Of a DNA stretch of 64,000 nt, positions 33,962-46,898 are shown piece by piece. The stretch is taken from the NCBI GenBank assembly GCA_963693085.1, contig OY856411.1:1348728050-1348792049 (forward strand). Direction: 5' to 3'. The notes beneath the pieces were generated by a model. That model was not told where the DNA came from, searched no databases, and was given only the letters and a program-made list of their open reading frames with translations. Both the position numbers and the translations under genes were made by a program. This DNA is from Alisma plantago-aquatica. Taxonomy: Eukaryota; Streptophyta; Magnoliopsida; Alismatales; Alismataceae. The first letter of the stretch is position 1, and the number at the start of each line of letters is the position of its first letter.

Positions 33962-35761
33962 ATGACTGGGTCACATGAGGAGATTGCTGCTGAGAGAAGC
34001 AATGTTGCACCAAGAAGAGGTGCATGGGAACATGCAAGAGAGAGACAATTGCCTGAGAATCCCCTAGCTGGTCCAACTATAATAAGAAAATCCTTCTTTA
34101 AGTATTACTGTTGGAGAACTTAGGGCAACAATAATGTATATAGTGGATCAAGTTTTGGCAGTGTAACCTAGATTACCAGTCCCAATGATGATGTTATAGA
34201 CATCAACATGATTTGTAATTAGCATCAGCATGTTGAAGCAAAAGGAAATGATGAATTTCTGGACTTAAATTGAGTCTGTGCTCAACCATAGCCTATTGAA
34301 TCAACCTTTGAGGCAGAGTTAGCATGAGGCAGTGAATAATTCATGTATTATGACAAGTTAGACAAGATAATGTCATGCAAATATGTTAATTTATGAATTC
34401 CCGGATTAACTGAGAAAGGAAATAACTGAACTTTCCTTGATTAGTCCTATGAGGACTTATGTTTTGCATAGTAAAACATTACAAATGTTTTATGTTGTTC
34501 TTACCTCCTTGAAATATGATGAGGTACATAAGAGATGCCTGAATGAAATTCAGGGATGATAAGTCTTATGCTTGTGATAATATGAAAAGGAGGAATATGA
34601 TAGTAAACAAAGTGCCTACCACTTAATCTCAGTATTTATATACCCTGGCCAGGTATACAACTATTGATGATAAAGTGGGTATGGAAACTCTTAGATTGTT
34701 GTCTTTTTGATTGCTCTGATCAAGTAGTCATTATGAGACAATCTAATGAGTATCATGAAATTAGAAATCTGGAATGAATAAATGTGTCATATACCATACA
34801 TAAGAAAGATAAGTCTGAGATAATCTCATATGAGCATGTTGTATGTGGAACTAAAAATGTACTCCTCATAAGATAAGAATAAGAATAAGGAAGATGAACC
34901 CTGTTAAATAATGTTGCCCGCATAATACAGATCTTTCCCATAATGAGGAAATGGGAGATGTGATGAGATCATGAGATGATCATAAACATGCTTGATAATA
35001 ATAAAGAAAGGGATAATGACATGCAATCATCCTTACAAATTCCAATACTAAAGGCAAGAAACCTAGGATGAGATAAAGAGTAAATGGTTCAAGAATAGTT
35101 GAAAATACATTAATTAATAAGAGGAATATGAATCCTTGTTTTCTTTCCTTTCAGGGACATGGCAATCAAGTGGGTCTTAGGACACTTGATGTGCATAAGA
35201 TAAAGGAGTTCATGTATTGGATACTTAGAAAAGTATCAGTTATCTTGGACTTTGGTCCCAAGATGAGGACATATGAAACAATTAATGTTCCAAGATGAAA
35301 GGAAGAGATATATATGATGTGTTTCCAACACATGTGATAGATACCAAGGTGAAAGATTATGGTATCTTAGAGTTATTAGATGGGTTAGGTTGGCTACCTG
35401 GGGTGGTCAACTATGAAATTAGTCTGGATATATAAAACAATATGAACATCATATGTTAGGGGTTTATGCTCTACATAAACAAGATATTAATAAAGAATGT
35501 ATGATGTTTCTCTGAACAAGAGAAGTGTTGTTTGACACAAAGTTGACTCTATAGTCAACGATGAGGAACAATGGAGCATGTGCCTTGTGTGTTGATTCTA
35601 TGAGAATCTTGTATGGAAACACTTTGTGTTGATCAAAGTTTTATGGTGTCTCTATAATAAGGAGATGTTATGTGAAGACTAGATAGTATGATGAATGAAA
35701 TACATCTGTCTTCTGTTATCTGGGATTTCGGGGATGAAATCCTTGTTAGGGGTTTATAATT
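33962..35761 (+). pseudogene. Internal region with degenerate gag trace only
   Basis: ATG at 33962 opens with MTGSHEEIAAE, like the N-terminus of the gag at 57383 (MSGSHEEHAAES), then soon meets stops and frame changes. No protease, reverse transcriptase or integrase motif is found before the 3' LTR. Near its end lies TTTCGGGGATGAAATCC (35727-35743), the conserved pre-polypurine phrase of Tekay/Del-like elements, followed by GTTAGGGGTTTATAAT directly before the 3' LTR. So the coding middle was deleted. Confidence 0.65.
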
Positions 35762-36369
35762 TGTAACACCCCTGACCTGGGTTATACTTTAACCCTAGGT
35801 GTTTTGATTAAGAAAGCTGATTAAATTATTAATATCATATTGTGAAAGGTAATTAGGGCTCAAGAGGAACTTATATTGCAATTCTAGTCCTTTTTGAACA
35901 TTGTTGAAATCAATGTTTTGTTTGTTTTGGACTAATGTGCAAAATACCCAAGTTGAGGGGTTTAAGTGCAAATTGTGCATGATAATATGTTCCTCATGTG
36001 TTGAAGCATCATGAGAGTGAAGATGATGATGAGGTGTGGCTTATGGAAGCCTGAATACCAAGAAAGAGCTGATAAAGCAATGTATGTGCATGAAAACCCA
36101 GTTTTGGTGTAATGTGCAATTTACCCAAAACCTAGGGTGCAATATATAAATTAGCACTTCAATAAGGTCCCTACTGTTTCTTGGCATCATGTAGAGCAAA
36201 TAAAATGAGAGGGGCGCCTCATTTGAATTAAGTTGGAGGAGAGAGAATCTTGATATTAAAATAATCAAGATTTAATCCTAATTGAAACCCTAATTCGATT
36301 TAGGGCAAAAAATAAATGTATTAATTAAAGGGCCTTCAACCAAAATTAAAATGGTTAGATTCAGATGTA

Positions 36370-36397
36370 CTAGGCATAAACCCGTGATTTGCACGGG
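36370..36397 (-). other. Helitron II 3' terminus: hairpin plus CTAG
   Basis: CTAGGCATAAA followed by CCCGTG, a short loop and CACGGG on the plus strand. It shares CTAGGCAT and the CCCGTG/CACGGG stem with the Helitron I end at 7493. Confidence 0.9.
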
Positions 36398-37305
36398 CTT
36401 AGAGTAGTTAAAATGGTATATTCTAGTGTGAAATAGGTAAAAAGATGAGCCTTTGTCAAGATTATTCTGATGCCGTGTAGTAATAACTGCCGATGGACTT
36501 AATTGACTCATCTTAAGGTTTTCTATTAATTTACTACCCTTTCTTTTGAGAAAATGGTTGAACAATATTAAAATTTTTAAATATATCCCCTTTGCCCCTT
36601 CTTTATGAACAGGATGCATGACGTAAGAAGTATTATATTATTTCATAACATTATTATTTTATTGCAAAATTAGCTAGAGGCATCCATTCCATGACAGGAA
36701 TAAACCTAAGTGGTATAAAGTTCATAATGTGTGTTAATTTTTTTGAATTGCCACATATGCTACATAATATATTATGCATGCTCTTTTTAATAGTTTATTT
36801 CGATTTGCACTCTTTTGAATATGCTTACACTTGCACTGGTTTGCCACCATGTGATCGTATGCACGACTCAAATAAAAAAACTCTAAATAGTAAGACTTTT
36901 TATAATTGGCCATTTCAATTCTCAACTCACGGTGAGGCAAGATTATTGATAATGGCAATGACCCGTTCTTGATTGGATGAACCAATACATTGGGGAAAAC
37001 CATAGATAAGAGAAGATAGTCACGAAATAAAATAAATTTTTTGATGTCAGACAGGTGTTTGTTTCTTCAGACCATAGCAGTAACTGTAAACATCAAACAT
37101 CATCAAAATTCATATGTGGGATTCCACATTTTGAACTGGAGTGCATATGTTCAATATTTTAGATTTACTATACAATGTATAAGTAAATATGTACATTACA
37201 TATTACAAAATACATTTTTATTTTTTCATTTTAGACCAATACGGAAGAACATGATCAGCAGGCCGACAGGCCGACACTTTGCCTTACACATTATTTAATT
37301 CCTCT

Positions 37306-37482
37306 TCAACTAATCAGTAGCTTTTTCATCACCGGTGGATACAGTTCGGTATCACAACATGAAATTTTATAGGGCCATTCTTCGTCATCCCCATTACTAA
37401 TAACTTGATATCCTCTACCTTTTTGTCCTCCAGTAACACTTCCAACAAATGCTTGGCCGATCCAAGATCCAAAACCACTCCC
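37306..37482 (-). pseudogene. Captured terminal exon in Helitron II
   Basis: On the minus strand, after a CCTAG acceptor-like site, 177 bases are open and end in a stop: GSGFGSWIGQAFVGSVTGG, then KGRGYQVISNGDDEEWPYK and CCDTELYPP. The balanced, non-repetitive residue mix looks like real protein. I do not recognise the family. It has the same orientation as the Helitron. Confidence 0.45.
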
Positions 37483-37852
37483 CTAGGCAATCTGTATCTG
37501 GAAATTGAAGTGCAAAATCAAAGGTCTGCCAACTTGGCAACCCCATTTAAACTCACATATGCTAACATCTACAGGAAGGGAAAACTAAAAGTCAAGTAAT
37601 GACCTTCATGCAATTCCTCCAAAAAATCCCAACCGTTCCTTCCGTGTTTCATTGGTTTGTATTAATAAAAGAGATACACATTCTGTGATGCAAATCACCC
37701 ACCTTATATATACTATAGACATGAACCATGATGTTTCCCTGGTTGTACAAAAACTATAGCTAGCTTTTAAATGCAAGAAAAGTATACGGCTAAAACATAA
37801 GTCTTTATATTGAAGTTGATCCAGAACAAAAATAATTTGATACTTTAAAAGC

Positions 37853-39080
37853 TTACATAAGAAAATCCCGTTGCAAGAAAAAGATGAATTCATAAAGTAA
37901 ACAAATAAATAAGAGCCTGAATAATAGCAAAATGTAACGACTGAAGACTATAAACTCCAATAAATGTGATTGTTGTGAATTGCACACAAAGTTAGTGCAT
38001 GCAACGGGAGAAAAGTAGTAAGGAGTCCATCCGGGTTCTGCAAAGTAAATCCCAACCTCAGGAGTTAATATGTGATTCCATCTGAAAAAAGGGCAGGAGC
38101 ATCGGCTTGATGGGTTACTTGTAGAACGGTTTAAAACGTGAGCCATGTACTTAGAATTTAGAACAAATGGAACTATGAACCATATGAGACGAAATAGCGA
38201 GCGACCAACATCTAATGGGAAGAGATGTGGATGCATGCGATTTATAATGGAATGGAGAAAGAAAGAGACCGGACGGGAGGCATAGATAACCTCGATCAAA
38301 CCACACATGCAATTCGCGATGGGGGTAAGAGAGGCACACCACAAGACAAAAAACAAGAAATTGAAAATCAAAACTACAGATTCGTCAGTAATTTACAAAG
38401 CAAGCAGAAATGATGAAGAAAAAAACAGACCACACTTACCTTCTCCGCAAAGCAGAAATGATTTGCCTTGCAAGCAACGCCCGAGGTTGCTGACCCTACT
38501 AACCCAAACTGAGATAGAACCAAAAGACACCTCGATAAGCCTTTCGGATGTGCTCCTCAAACAACGGTAGGTGTTTCTAACCCTACTACCCAGAGAGAGG
38601 ATGTGCATGTACTAAAACCTCTAGAGTCCTCTCAAGAGTTAAGCAGCGGGAAGTCAGATCTCCTTGGTTGAAAAAGGTAGGACACCCCCATAATTTAGAA
38701 AGGTTCTGAAATAATTGCATTTTAAACTCTAAAGGATTGCTGGAAAAAGTTGCATTACTAATGCTAGATGACCTATCTTACGATGGAACTCGCAATACAG
38801 CATAAGGCAGACCAGTGCTACTTCTGATTCGGACACGACGACAGCAGAAGGTACCTGAGCGGCGGATATAATGGCGGCCTTGGCAGTTTGTCGGTAGTAC
38901 TGAAGTGGTTGGCCAGTGACTGGTCTTCCTCTTCCATGCTAAGGCAGGGAGCAAGGATTCCCAGGGGAGAGGGTGTCTGGTGCCAGGCAGTGGGTAGGTT
39001 TTCCTTGGCGCGGTGAAACCCTTGCAGCTTGCAGTGAGACCTGCGTCCAACGAGAAACCTTGCAGCGGGCAGGCGGATGG
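37853..39080 (-). other. Helitron II 5' half: captured, GC-richer DNA
   Basis: A 172-codon ORF (38371-37853) is rich in F, L, S and C, with no recognisable domain; it may be chance. From 38640 to 39080 the base composition rises in G+C, resembling a captured promoter/leader. No complete gene. Confidence 0.35.
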
Positions 39081-40044
39081 GAAAACTCTAGAAGAATCGA
39101 TGACATGCTAGTATTTATAAATACTGCAAAGAGCCCCTAGTTTGGCATTCTCAAATTGCGTATAAGAACTAAGGGGCATTTTGTAATTCAAAAAAATGAT
39201 CACAAATATTGCATAGACAACCCCAGACGCCCTTTCCTACATTGTATAGATGTGTGACGTCCTTGAGCTTTGCAAGGACCACAAAAATATCCAAGGGAGC
39301 GGATAACTCACACACAATTTTATAAGAAAAAGAGATATCCACTCACATATGGATATTAATATAATATGATTTAAGGTGCTTGATTTGCTTTTCTTTAAAT
39401 CATGGATAATTGAGAGGGATAAAAGGCAAACAAGATAGTCTCGTCCCTAAGAAAGATAAGGGGGAAGAGGCGACCACATTTTTGGGATTAAATGAATTTT
39501 TATAAGGAACTTTCTCTCTCCTTGATTTTCTTATAAAAAGACCCTTTACAAGCCAAATGGAAGGCTTTTTCGACCCCACTTCTTCTCCTTGCTTGGGAAA
39601 CGACCAAGGGAGCTTGGGAGGATCAGGAGGACGACCCCCAACCTGTTGTTCTTGATCCATTTCACCTTGATTCCATGATGGAAATTGAAAATAAATTATG
39701 GATTTCTTCCTATTTCGATCTCCTCTTCAATTCTAACCATTCCTTTTCACTCAAACCTTGAAGACGAGCCTTGGAATGGTGAAAGGATTTTCATCCACCA
39801 CTGTTGTCGTGGAAATGGAGCTTTGGAGCTCAATTGGAGGCGGGTTTTATAACTTGAACCCTTTTTCATTGTTATTCAACCATTAATCTTGCAATTTCAA
39901 TGATTACTTCATTATCTTGTTTAATTGCTGGTTGAAAATGGTTATTTCATGAAATCATAAGTTGTTAGAACTTCAGGGATGAAGGTAGATGATGATGACA
40001 TCATCTTGGATACTTTTTCCAAAGAAATCATGGTTCATACGTTT

Positions 40045-41640
40045 TTGAGTTAATTGCTCATGCGGTTTCACCAAACCGTTTGAGAGCAAACGGTTTGAAA
40101 CCGTTTGGGAGAAAACGGTTTCAAAACCGTTTGAGTGAGTTGACAAAGGGTTGACCTTTTGAGATTACTGTTCCTAATTATTTTTTTTAATGACTCACCA
40201 AATTTTATGGGTTAACTCCCAAGGAATAGTGAGTTGAAGGCTAATCAATTAGGCAAACCTAATTGGATTAAGTGCTGATTTTTTAGCTTGATTAATTTGA
40301 CTTTTTTGGCAAATGGTTTCAAAACCGTTTGAGAGGGTTGACCAAGGGTTGAACATTTGCGATTAATCCCAAAGATGTTTGTTAATAACTCACCAAAATT
40401 TATGGATTAGTTCCAAAGGAATCATGAGTTGAAGGCCAATCAATTAGGCAAAGCCTAATTGGATCAAGTGCTGATTTTCAACTTGATTCATTTGCCTTTT
40501 TGGGAAAACGGTTTCAAAACCATTTGATAGAGTTGACCAAGGGTTGACCGTTTGAGAATCCTGTTCCTAATTATGTTGGTTGATGACCCACAAAATTTGA
40601 TGGATTAATTCTAAAGGAATCATGAGTTGAAGGCTAATCAATTAGGTAAATCCTAATTGGATTAAGTGCTGATTTTCAACTTGGCTGATTTGACTTTTTG
40701 GGTTAATTAGCCCAAACGGTTTCAAAACCATTTGGGGGTCACCCAAGACCATTTGGAAGTCTAGGGTTGGATATGGTTAAGTGATTGAAGGACAAAAGAT
40801 ATGGTGTTAACCCTAATCGGCTAAGTGCTGATTTTGCATTGGAATGAGTTGATGTTTTGGGTTGATTGACCCAAACGGTTTCAAAACCGTTTGGGAATCA
40901 CCCAAACGGTCTCAAGACCATTTGGGGATCACCCAAGACCGTTTGGAGGTCACCCAAGACCGTTTGGAGGTCTAGGGGTGAGTATGGTTAAGCAATTGAT
41001 GATCTAATGATACTAAGTTAAAGTGAAATCAATTGCTGATTTGGTGATCAATCCAATGATCCAAACCCTAATTGGTTGACTTGGATTTTGATGATGTGAT
41101 GGGAAAATGGTCCCAAGACCGTTTGGTGGTCATCCAAACGACCTCAAGACCGTTTGGGGTCAGGTCATGTTCAATTTGGATGATGGTTCAATGGTTTCAA
41201 AGTAACTATTCTTGCATTGATTAGTGTTGAAGGATCATCGATTCCAAACCCTAATTCAATTGATTCAAACCCTAATTGAGGATTAATTGAGGGTCAAATA
41301 AGTTGAAGGTTGACCTATTTAACTCAATTGAAGTATGAGGATAGGTCCAATTGATGATTGGTTCCATGAATTCAATGATTGAAGGAATCAATATTGAGAA
41401 CCCTAAACCGATTGGTGTAGTTGAGACCATCTTTGGTCCATGCGGTTTTGAGGAGGTTTGGACCAAATGGTCTCAAGACCGTTTGGGACCAAACGATCCC
41501 AAACCATTTGTGCCCATGCGGTTTCAAAAGTCAAACTTGGGCAAACGGTCTTCACCTACTTGCTTGGGCAAACGGTCTCAAGCACCACCTTTACCAAACG
41601 GTTTCAAACCGTTTGAACCTTGAAGGACCAAGACCGTTTG
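40045..41640. repeat. AAACGGT/ACCGTTT palindromic array in the 3' LTR
   Basis: The same array as at 29245-30915, with scattered substitutions. In the 3' copy a ~27-base unit present at 30722-30748 (CGTTTGAGTCC with a second CGGTCTCAAGAC) is missing, so unit number differs between the two LTRs. Confidence 0.85.
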
Positions 41641-43294
41641 GGGCTCAAGTAGTCAAAGTTGATTGAGGACTCAATTGGTTAATCCACTTAGACACTTGTT
41701 GTAATTGAGGACTCAATTGATCAATTTAATTGGATACCTTATGTAATGGAGGTCCAAGGTGATTGAATCTCTTGAGAATAGAGATGATGAATGATTAATT
41801 GATCCAATGATGATTAGTAATGATGATCATTGAAGGTACAAAGGTTGAAACCCTAATAGTACCTAAGTGATTCGTGCCAATTAAGGGATGAACCCTAATT
41901 GCTTATAGGATCAATGACTTGGTACACTATGTTAATCATAGTAGTATGTACTTAATGGAAGGGTTGATATGACCTAATCAAGTTGAGATGATGATAGCAT
42001 GAATTCATATATGAATATGATTCATGTGGTGATTAAGGGTATGATCCTTAAAGTAGAGATACCATGAAACCCTAATCATGAACATAAACCCTAATCGACA
42101 GGGTTATTGTGTTCTAACCCTAATTGAGGGCAATTCTAAATGAAACCCTAATTGAGGGTGTATCCTTGTGAAACCCTAGTCGAAGGTGTATCTATGTGAA
42201 GCCTAATCCTAATAATGGAATAGTAGCTGATACCCTGAAAAGGGGAGTATCTAATGTGGTTGTTTATAGGCAACTTTATAATAAAACAATGCTTTAAACT
42301 AAGTTAAGTCCATATCATGTGAGATAGTTGGACAATTATAATGTGTGGCCTATGCATTATATGCTAAGGGTGAGTATTTGGGGATGGAATGTATTAAGAG
42401 GGGAAATACCTTAATACATGATAAAGTTGGTTAACTCAAGAGGGTCTGAAATGATGAGAAAATGATACATCAAGATATGATGGTTATCACATTCAGAACT
42501 TCAGGGTTTATATACCTTGATATACTCTAAATCTAAAATAATTGGGTAAGAAATATATGAAGTGTGAAATGCAACTTTACAATGAAATGTAATGAGTTGT
42601 TGCACTTGATGAGTGTTAATTAATGCACCTTGAAAATGGGGTTAAGCCCAAATGATGAGTATGATGTAGTCATACCATGATGAGGATGAGAAATGAACTC
42701 ATTCCTTGATCTAATGATCATTAATGTTATATGATGAGACTAATGATATTGAATAAATATTTATGATATCTTTGAATAAGTTGTTGCCTAGTGAGAGGTG
42801 ACAAGATGTGAATGGCCTTGTGAGCCATGTGAACAAGTTGTTGCCTAGTGAGAGGTGACAAGATGTGCAGTGGCCTGATGAGCCATGTGTGATGCTTGGG
42901 TAACAAGTATCATGTATACCTTGGTTAGATGACCTGAAGGTGATAGTTACCTAATAAATGGTAATGATGATCAATGATGAGTGAAGGGTCTGAATACCTA
43001 GAACCATATGATTATGGTGATGAGAATGTGAAGGGATGAGAATTCCCAGTATTGAAATGAGGGACTGAGTTCCCAAGGTCTTTGAAAGACTGATAAATAT
43101 CTGATGAAAGTAGTACATGTCTCTTTATATCATTGTTGTAATAAGTTATGTTTGAGAACTTGGATGATGATAAAAGAATATGAGAATGTACTTAATAAAT
43201 CATGTGAAATCTATTCATGTAGTGCTCTGACCATAGATCCATCATCGTCAGGAATAGGTGATGGTGAAACGGGTGCCCGCGGCAAAACCTAGAG

Positions 43295-43313
43295 CACATA
43301 TTTTGAATATGTG
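43295..43313 (+). other. Conserved LTR hairpin, family A 3' LTR copy
   Basis: CACATATT, TTG, AATATGTG; identical to the 5' LTR copy although the neighbouring CCCGGAG has become CCTAGAG. Confidence 0.8.
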
Positions 43314-44560
43314 AGGGTAAATGGGCGAAAACATCCTTACGTCCTCTTGAAGAGATTTTTGGAAGGTATATAAGAAACCTCTCAATCCTTCATGAATATG
43401 TCGAGATGGATGTATCACGAATCTCCCAATGATTGGGTTAGATGGTGTACGCATCTCCCAATGATACTTAATGTCAGATCGAGGAGATAAACAAGAAATC
43501 TCTCGATTGGCGATGAGAGTGCAGTTGACACTGTAACTCTGTAGCGAAGGTGCCAATATACCCTGGCTAGCTAGTTAGCAGAGACACGAGATGTCCTGCA
43601 TGTGGTCTTGTACTGACCGATATGGATGAGGTCTTGGAGTTCGGCTCTTCCATTGACCTATGTATGGTACCAATTTTGACTCCTAGCAGTGGTCGGTTGG
43701 AGTATGAGCGGTATACCTCATCTCCTCAGAGCATAAGTGTGATTGTAAAATGTAATCAGCCGTATAGCATGTTTGCTTAAGGATTGAATACGAAGATTCA
43801 TTGGCTGATGTTGCATTTCTTTGTGCATTCCTTAGTGGATAAATGTTAATTATGTTTCTTTATATTATCTACAAGGTAGACAGATGAATTACTTATCTAC
43901 CATGGGTAGATGCAATGACCTCCTTGAGAATGGAGATTATCTTATTCTGTTCTATGATGAATAATTCTGTCTGATAATGTAAAAGTAACCCCTGCTCAGT
44001 TTTAAATTAATAAACTGCAATAACAATGTTTTTCGCGGAGAGTTATATCTCTCGCTGGGGCAATTTTCAATTGTCTCACCCCCGTGGGAAACATTTTTAG
44101 GTATGAATGGGAGGCAAAGAAGAAATCCTAGAACAAGGAAAGAGCAACAACAACAACAACAGCAGGGACATCAATAAGTTCTCAGGTGGAGATATTGTCT
44201 GTCTAGTCATACAAATAGTATTCCTATGTGTCGTCTCTATACTCTCAGGTCCTCGGAGTTTTTAGTCAGTGTCTTATGAATCAATCTGAGGTTTTGGCTT
44301 GATGCCTTGAGATTCATATACTATCTGTATATAATGTTTACAAGACAGTTGATGTTGTAATCTTTGAGAAGGAATGGTACAGATTGTGTACTTGTGAACC
44401 AAGATGAATATGAAATACTTTGGTTCTTGGTTAAAGAGTTTTCCTGTGAATGGATCTCTTTGAAAAAGTTTTAATTTTCAGTGATTTTCAGTAATCTGCT
44501 ACAAATAATTTGCTTCCGCATTAGTTAATCATGTTTTCGTGAGATGGTCGCCACACAAAC

Positions 44561-45690
44561 GGTCTTGAGACCGTTTGGACCCAAACGGTCTTGAGACCGT
44601 TTGGTCCAAACTACCTCAAAACCGCAAGGACCAAAAGGTGTCTCAACCATTTCAATTCAATTAGGGTTTCCAATGTTGAACCCTTCAATCGATCATGCAC
44701 TTGTTAACCACTCATCAATTGAGTCAATTAGGTCAACCCTCAACTAATTTGAAACTCAATTGACCCTCAATTGATCATCAATTAGGGCTTGGATCAATTG
44801 GATTAGGGTTTGGAATCGATCACCCTTCAATATGTTTCAACATGAGTCTAATTGATTGAAACCATTGAACCATCATTCAATTTGGTCATGACCTGACCCC
44901 AAACGGTCTTGGGATCGTTTGGATGACCTACAAATGGTCTTGAGACCGTTTTCTCAAGTCAACATCAAAAACTAAGTCAACCAATTAAGGTTTGATTCAT
45001 TGAATTGATCATTAGGTCAACAATCAATTATACTTCAACTTGTTACCTTTAAATCTTCAATCACTTGATCATAGTCAACTCTTGACCTCCAAACGGTCTT
45101 GGGTGACCCCCAAACGGTCTTGGGATTGTTTGGATATCCTAAAAACAGTATTGAGACCATTTTGCCATTATTTCATCATAAACCAAGTCATTTAATTAAG
45201 GTTTGAACCCTAGGTTTGGTCACCAAATCAGCAATCAATTGTTTATAAACTTGATATCATTGGACCCTCAATTGGTCAACCCTAATTAAACCTAGACCTC
45301 CAAACGGTCTTGTGTGGTCACCAAACGGTCTTGAGACCATTTGGGTGATCCCTAAACGGTTTGGAAACCGTTTGGGCCACTCAACCCAAACTTCAACATA
45401 ATACTATTATTGAAATCAACAATAGACCTGATCAGGGTTTAGGTGGTTGATGAGCCCTCAATTGGTGATTTACTTGGAATTACTTGATGATTTTTGGTAA
45501 GTGATTAGTCTACTTTATTCACCACAGACCTCCAAATGGTCAATGCCTGGTCAACGCTTCCAAATGGGCTTGGACCGTTTGCTTCCATGCGTTCTTGGTT
45601 GAAACCGTTTGCATTCAAACGGTTTGAAACCGTTTGCTCCCAAACGGTTTGGGAAACCGTTTGAGCAAGGGTTTAGAGACCGTTTGCTAA
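44561..45690. repeat. Palindromic array of the solo LTR (right half; left part at 27570-27837)
   Basis: AAACGGTCTTGAGACCGTTTGG-type stem-loops (given as AAACGGTCTTG plus AGACCGTTTGG) recur at irregular spacing. The inner element is inserted inside this array: the target CAAAC is part of CAAACGGTCT. Confidence 0.85.
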
Positions 45691-46898
45691 AGTAAATTTT
45701 TGGATAAACATTGGGATTAACGTCATCATCTTTTACCTCAAGAACAGGGGCTGTTCTTCATGGAAAAACTAGCAAGAACACACAAAGGTGTCTAAAGAAG
45801 AAAGTATAAGCAACGATTCTAAGAAAGAAGGATGCAAAAGCAAAGCTTAAGGGTTAAAGTTATAAAAACCACCTTTAGATCTGATATAGATCTCCAAGAT
45901 TCGTATATTTAATGGTGGATGAAGCTCCAGTGGTTGTCCAAGATCCGTTCTTCAAGTTTTGGATGGAGAAGATGGCTAGAAAGAAGAATTGTGTGAAAAA
46001 CACTAATAAACCAACCTTGTTTTAGGGTTCCCACCATGAATTCGAGGTAGATGATGACCCATACTTACCAAACCAGCTTGGTCATTCTCCTTCTGCTCCA
46101 GAGATATCCTTTGGTCGGCCAAGCCAAGAAGATATGGATGGAAACTAAAGGAAACGATCCTTTGCTTTGTTGTTAAGGATGCTTTATATATTTATGGGTA
46201 TTTTCAAGGAAAGTGAAAAGAAGAGGATTATCTCCTTTTATTTCCCAAATAAAACCACTAAATCTTCCTCAATTCTTTGGCCACGTTTCCACCTTATATC
46301 CACATGCAAAACTCCTCTATTATCCAAGTTTTAAAGGAACACATCATAATAAGTTGTATATATACAAAAGGGCCATTTGCTTAAATCTTGATTATTTTAA
46401 TATCAAGATTATCTTTCCTTCTTGATCTTTCACATGAGGCACCCTTCTCATTTTCTTTTCTCTACTTGATGCCAAGAAACATGAGAGATACTCTAGAGGA
46501 TACGTTTTACATTTTGAACCCTAGGTTTTGGGTAATTTACACATTACACCAAAACTAGGTTTTAAAGCACAAGGATTGCTCTACAAGCTATATCTTGGTG
46601 CCCAAGCTTGTGGAATCCATACCACCACATCATATACATTATTATGATGTCTCATCATCATAGGAACATCTTGATATGTGCAATTTTTCAAGTTAACCCC
46701 TCTAATTGGGTAATTTGCACTTTAGTCCAAAATTAACAAAACAATGTTGCAACATTATTCAAAAAGGACTGAAATAGAAATATAGGTTCCTCAAAAGACT
46801 TAATTACATTTCAAAGGATAAACACAAGCATATAATCACTTAATTATGCAAAACACCTAGGGTTAGTACATAACCCAGGTCAGGGATGTTACATTTAT

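Larger units (their letters stand above)
36370..39250 (-). mobile_element. Non-autonomous Helitron II, 2,881 bp, with exact paralogous empty site
   Basis: The plus strand reads CAGATGTA, then CTAGGCATAAACCCGTG...TATAGA, then TGTGTGACG. The 5' LTR at 28438-28454 reads CAGATGTA directly joined to TGTGTGACG. The insertion is therefore precisely between A (36369) and T (39251) with no duplication, as Helitrons do. On the minus strand it starts TCTATACAATGTAGG and ends with a hairpin (CCCGTG and CACGGG stems, 36380-36397), a spacer and CTAG. No Rep or helicase is inside; there are exon-like captured pieces. Confidence 0.95.
27838..44555 (+). mobile_element. Large non-autonomous LTR retrotransposon (LARD-like, gypsy-type family A)
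   Basis: TGTAACACC begins both LTRs (27838 and 35762), and they end GTCGTCACA (33830) and GTCGCCACA (44555). The 5-bp duplication CAAAC stands at 27833-27837 and 44556-44560. The initiator Met-tRNA primer site follows the 5' LTR. The LTRs (5,993 bp and 5,913 bp without the Helitron) are three times longer than the 1,931-bp internal part, which has only a broken gag trace and no pol, so it would depend on proteins from another element. It inserted into a solo LTR of its own family in the opposite direction. Confidence 0.93.
35762..44555 (+). repeat. 3' LTR of the family A element, interrupted by Helitron II
   Basis: The two parts (35762-36369 and 39251-44555) add up to 5,913 bp and line up with the 5' LTR over its whole length. 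It keeps the palindrome array (40045-41640), the hairpin (43295-43313) and the end block near 44070-44102. Confidence 0.92.
25077..46893 (-). mobile_element. Solo LTR (gypsy-type family A), minus orientation, split by a nested insertion
   Basis: The left end TGTGATGACCGTCTCACG is the reverse complement of the LTR 3' end of the inserted element, and the right end CAGGGATGTTACA is the reverse complement of its 5' end (TGTAACAYCCCTGACC). TTTAT flanks both sides (25072-25076 and 46894-46898). The two halves (25077-27837 and 44561-46893) make one LTR of about 5.09 kb with no internal region, so this is a solo LTR left by LTR-LTR recombination. It is clearly diverged from the inserted copies. Confidence 0.9.

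Noticed and set aside
37853..38371. 172-codon minus-strand ORF in Helitron II as a real gene
   Set aside because: No recognisable domain, biased composition, no coding signal beyond openness; kept only as a remark.
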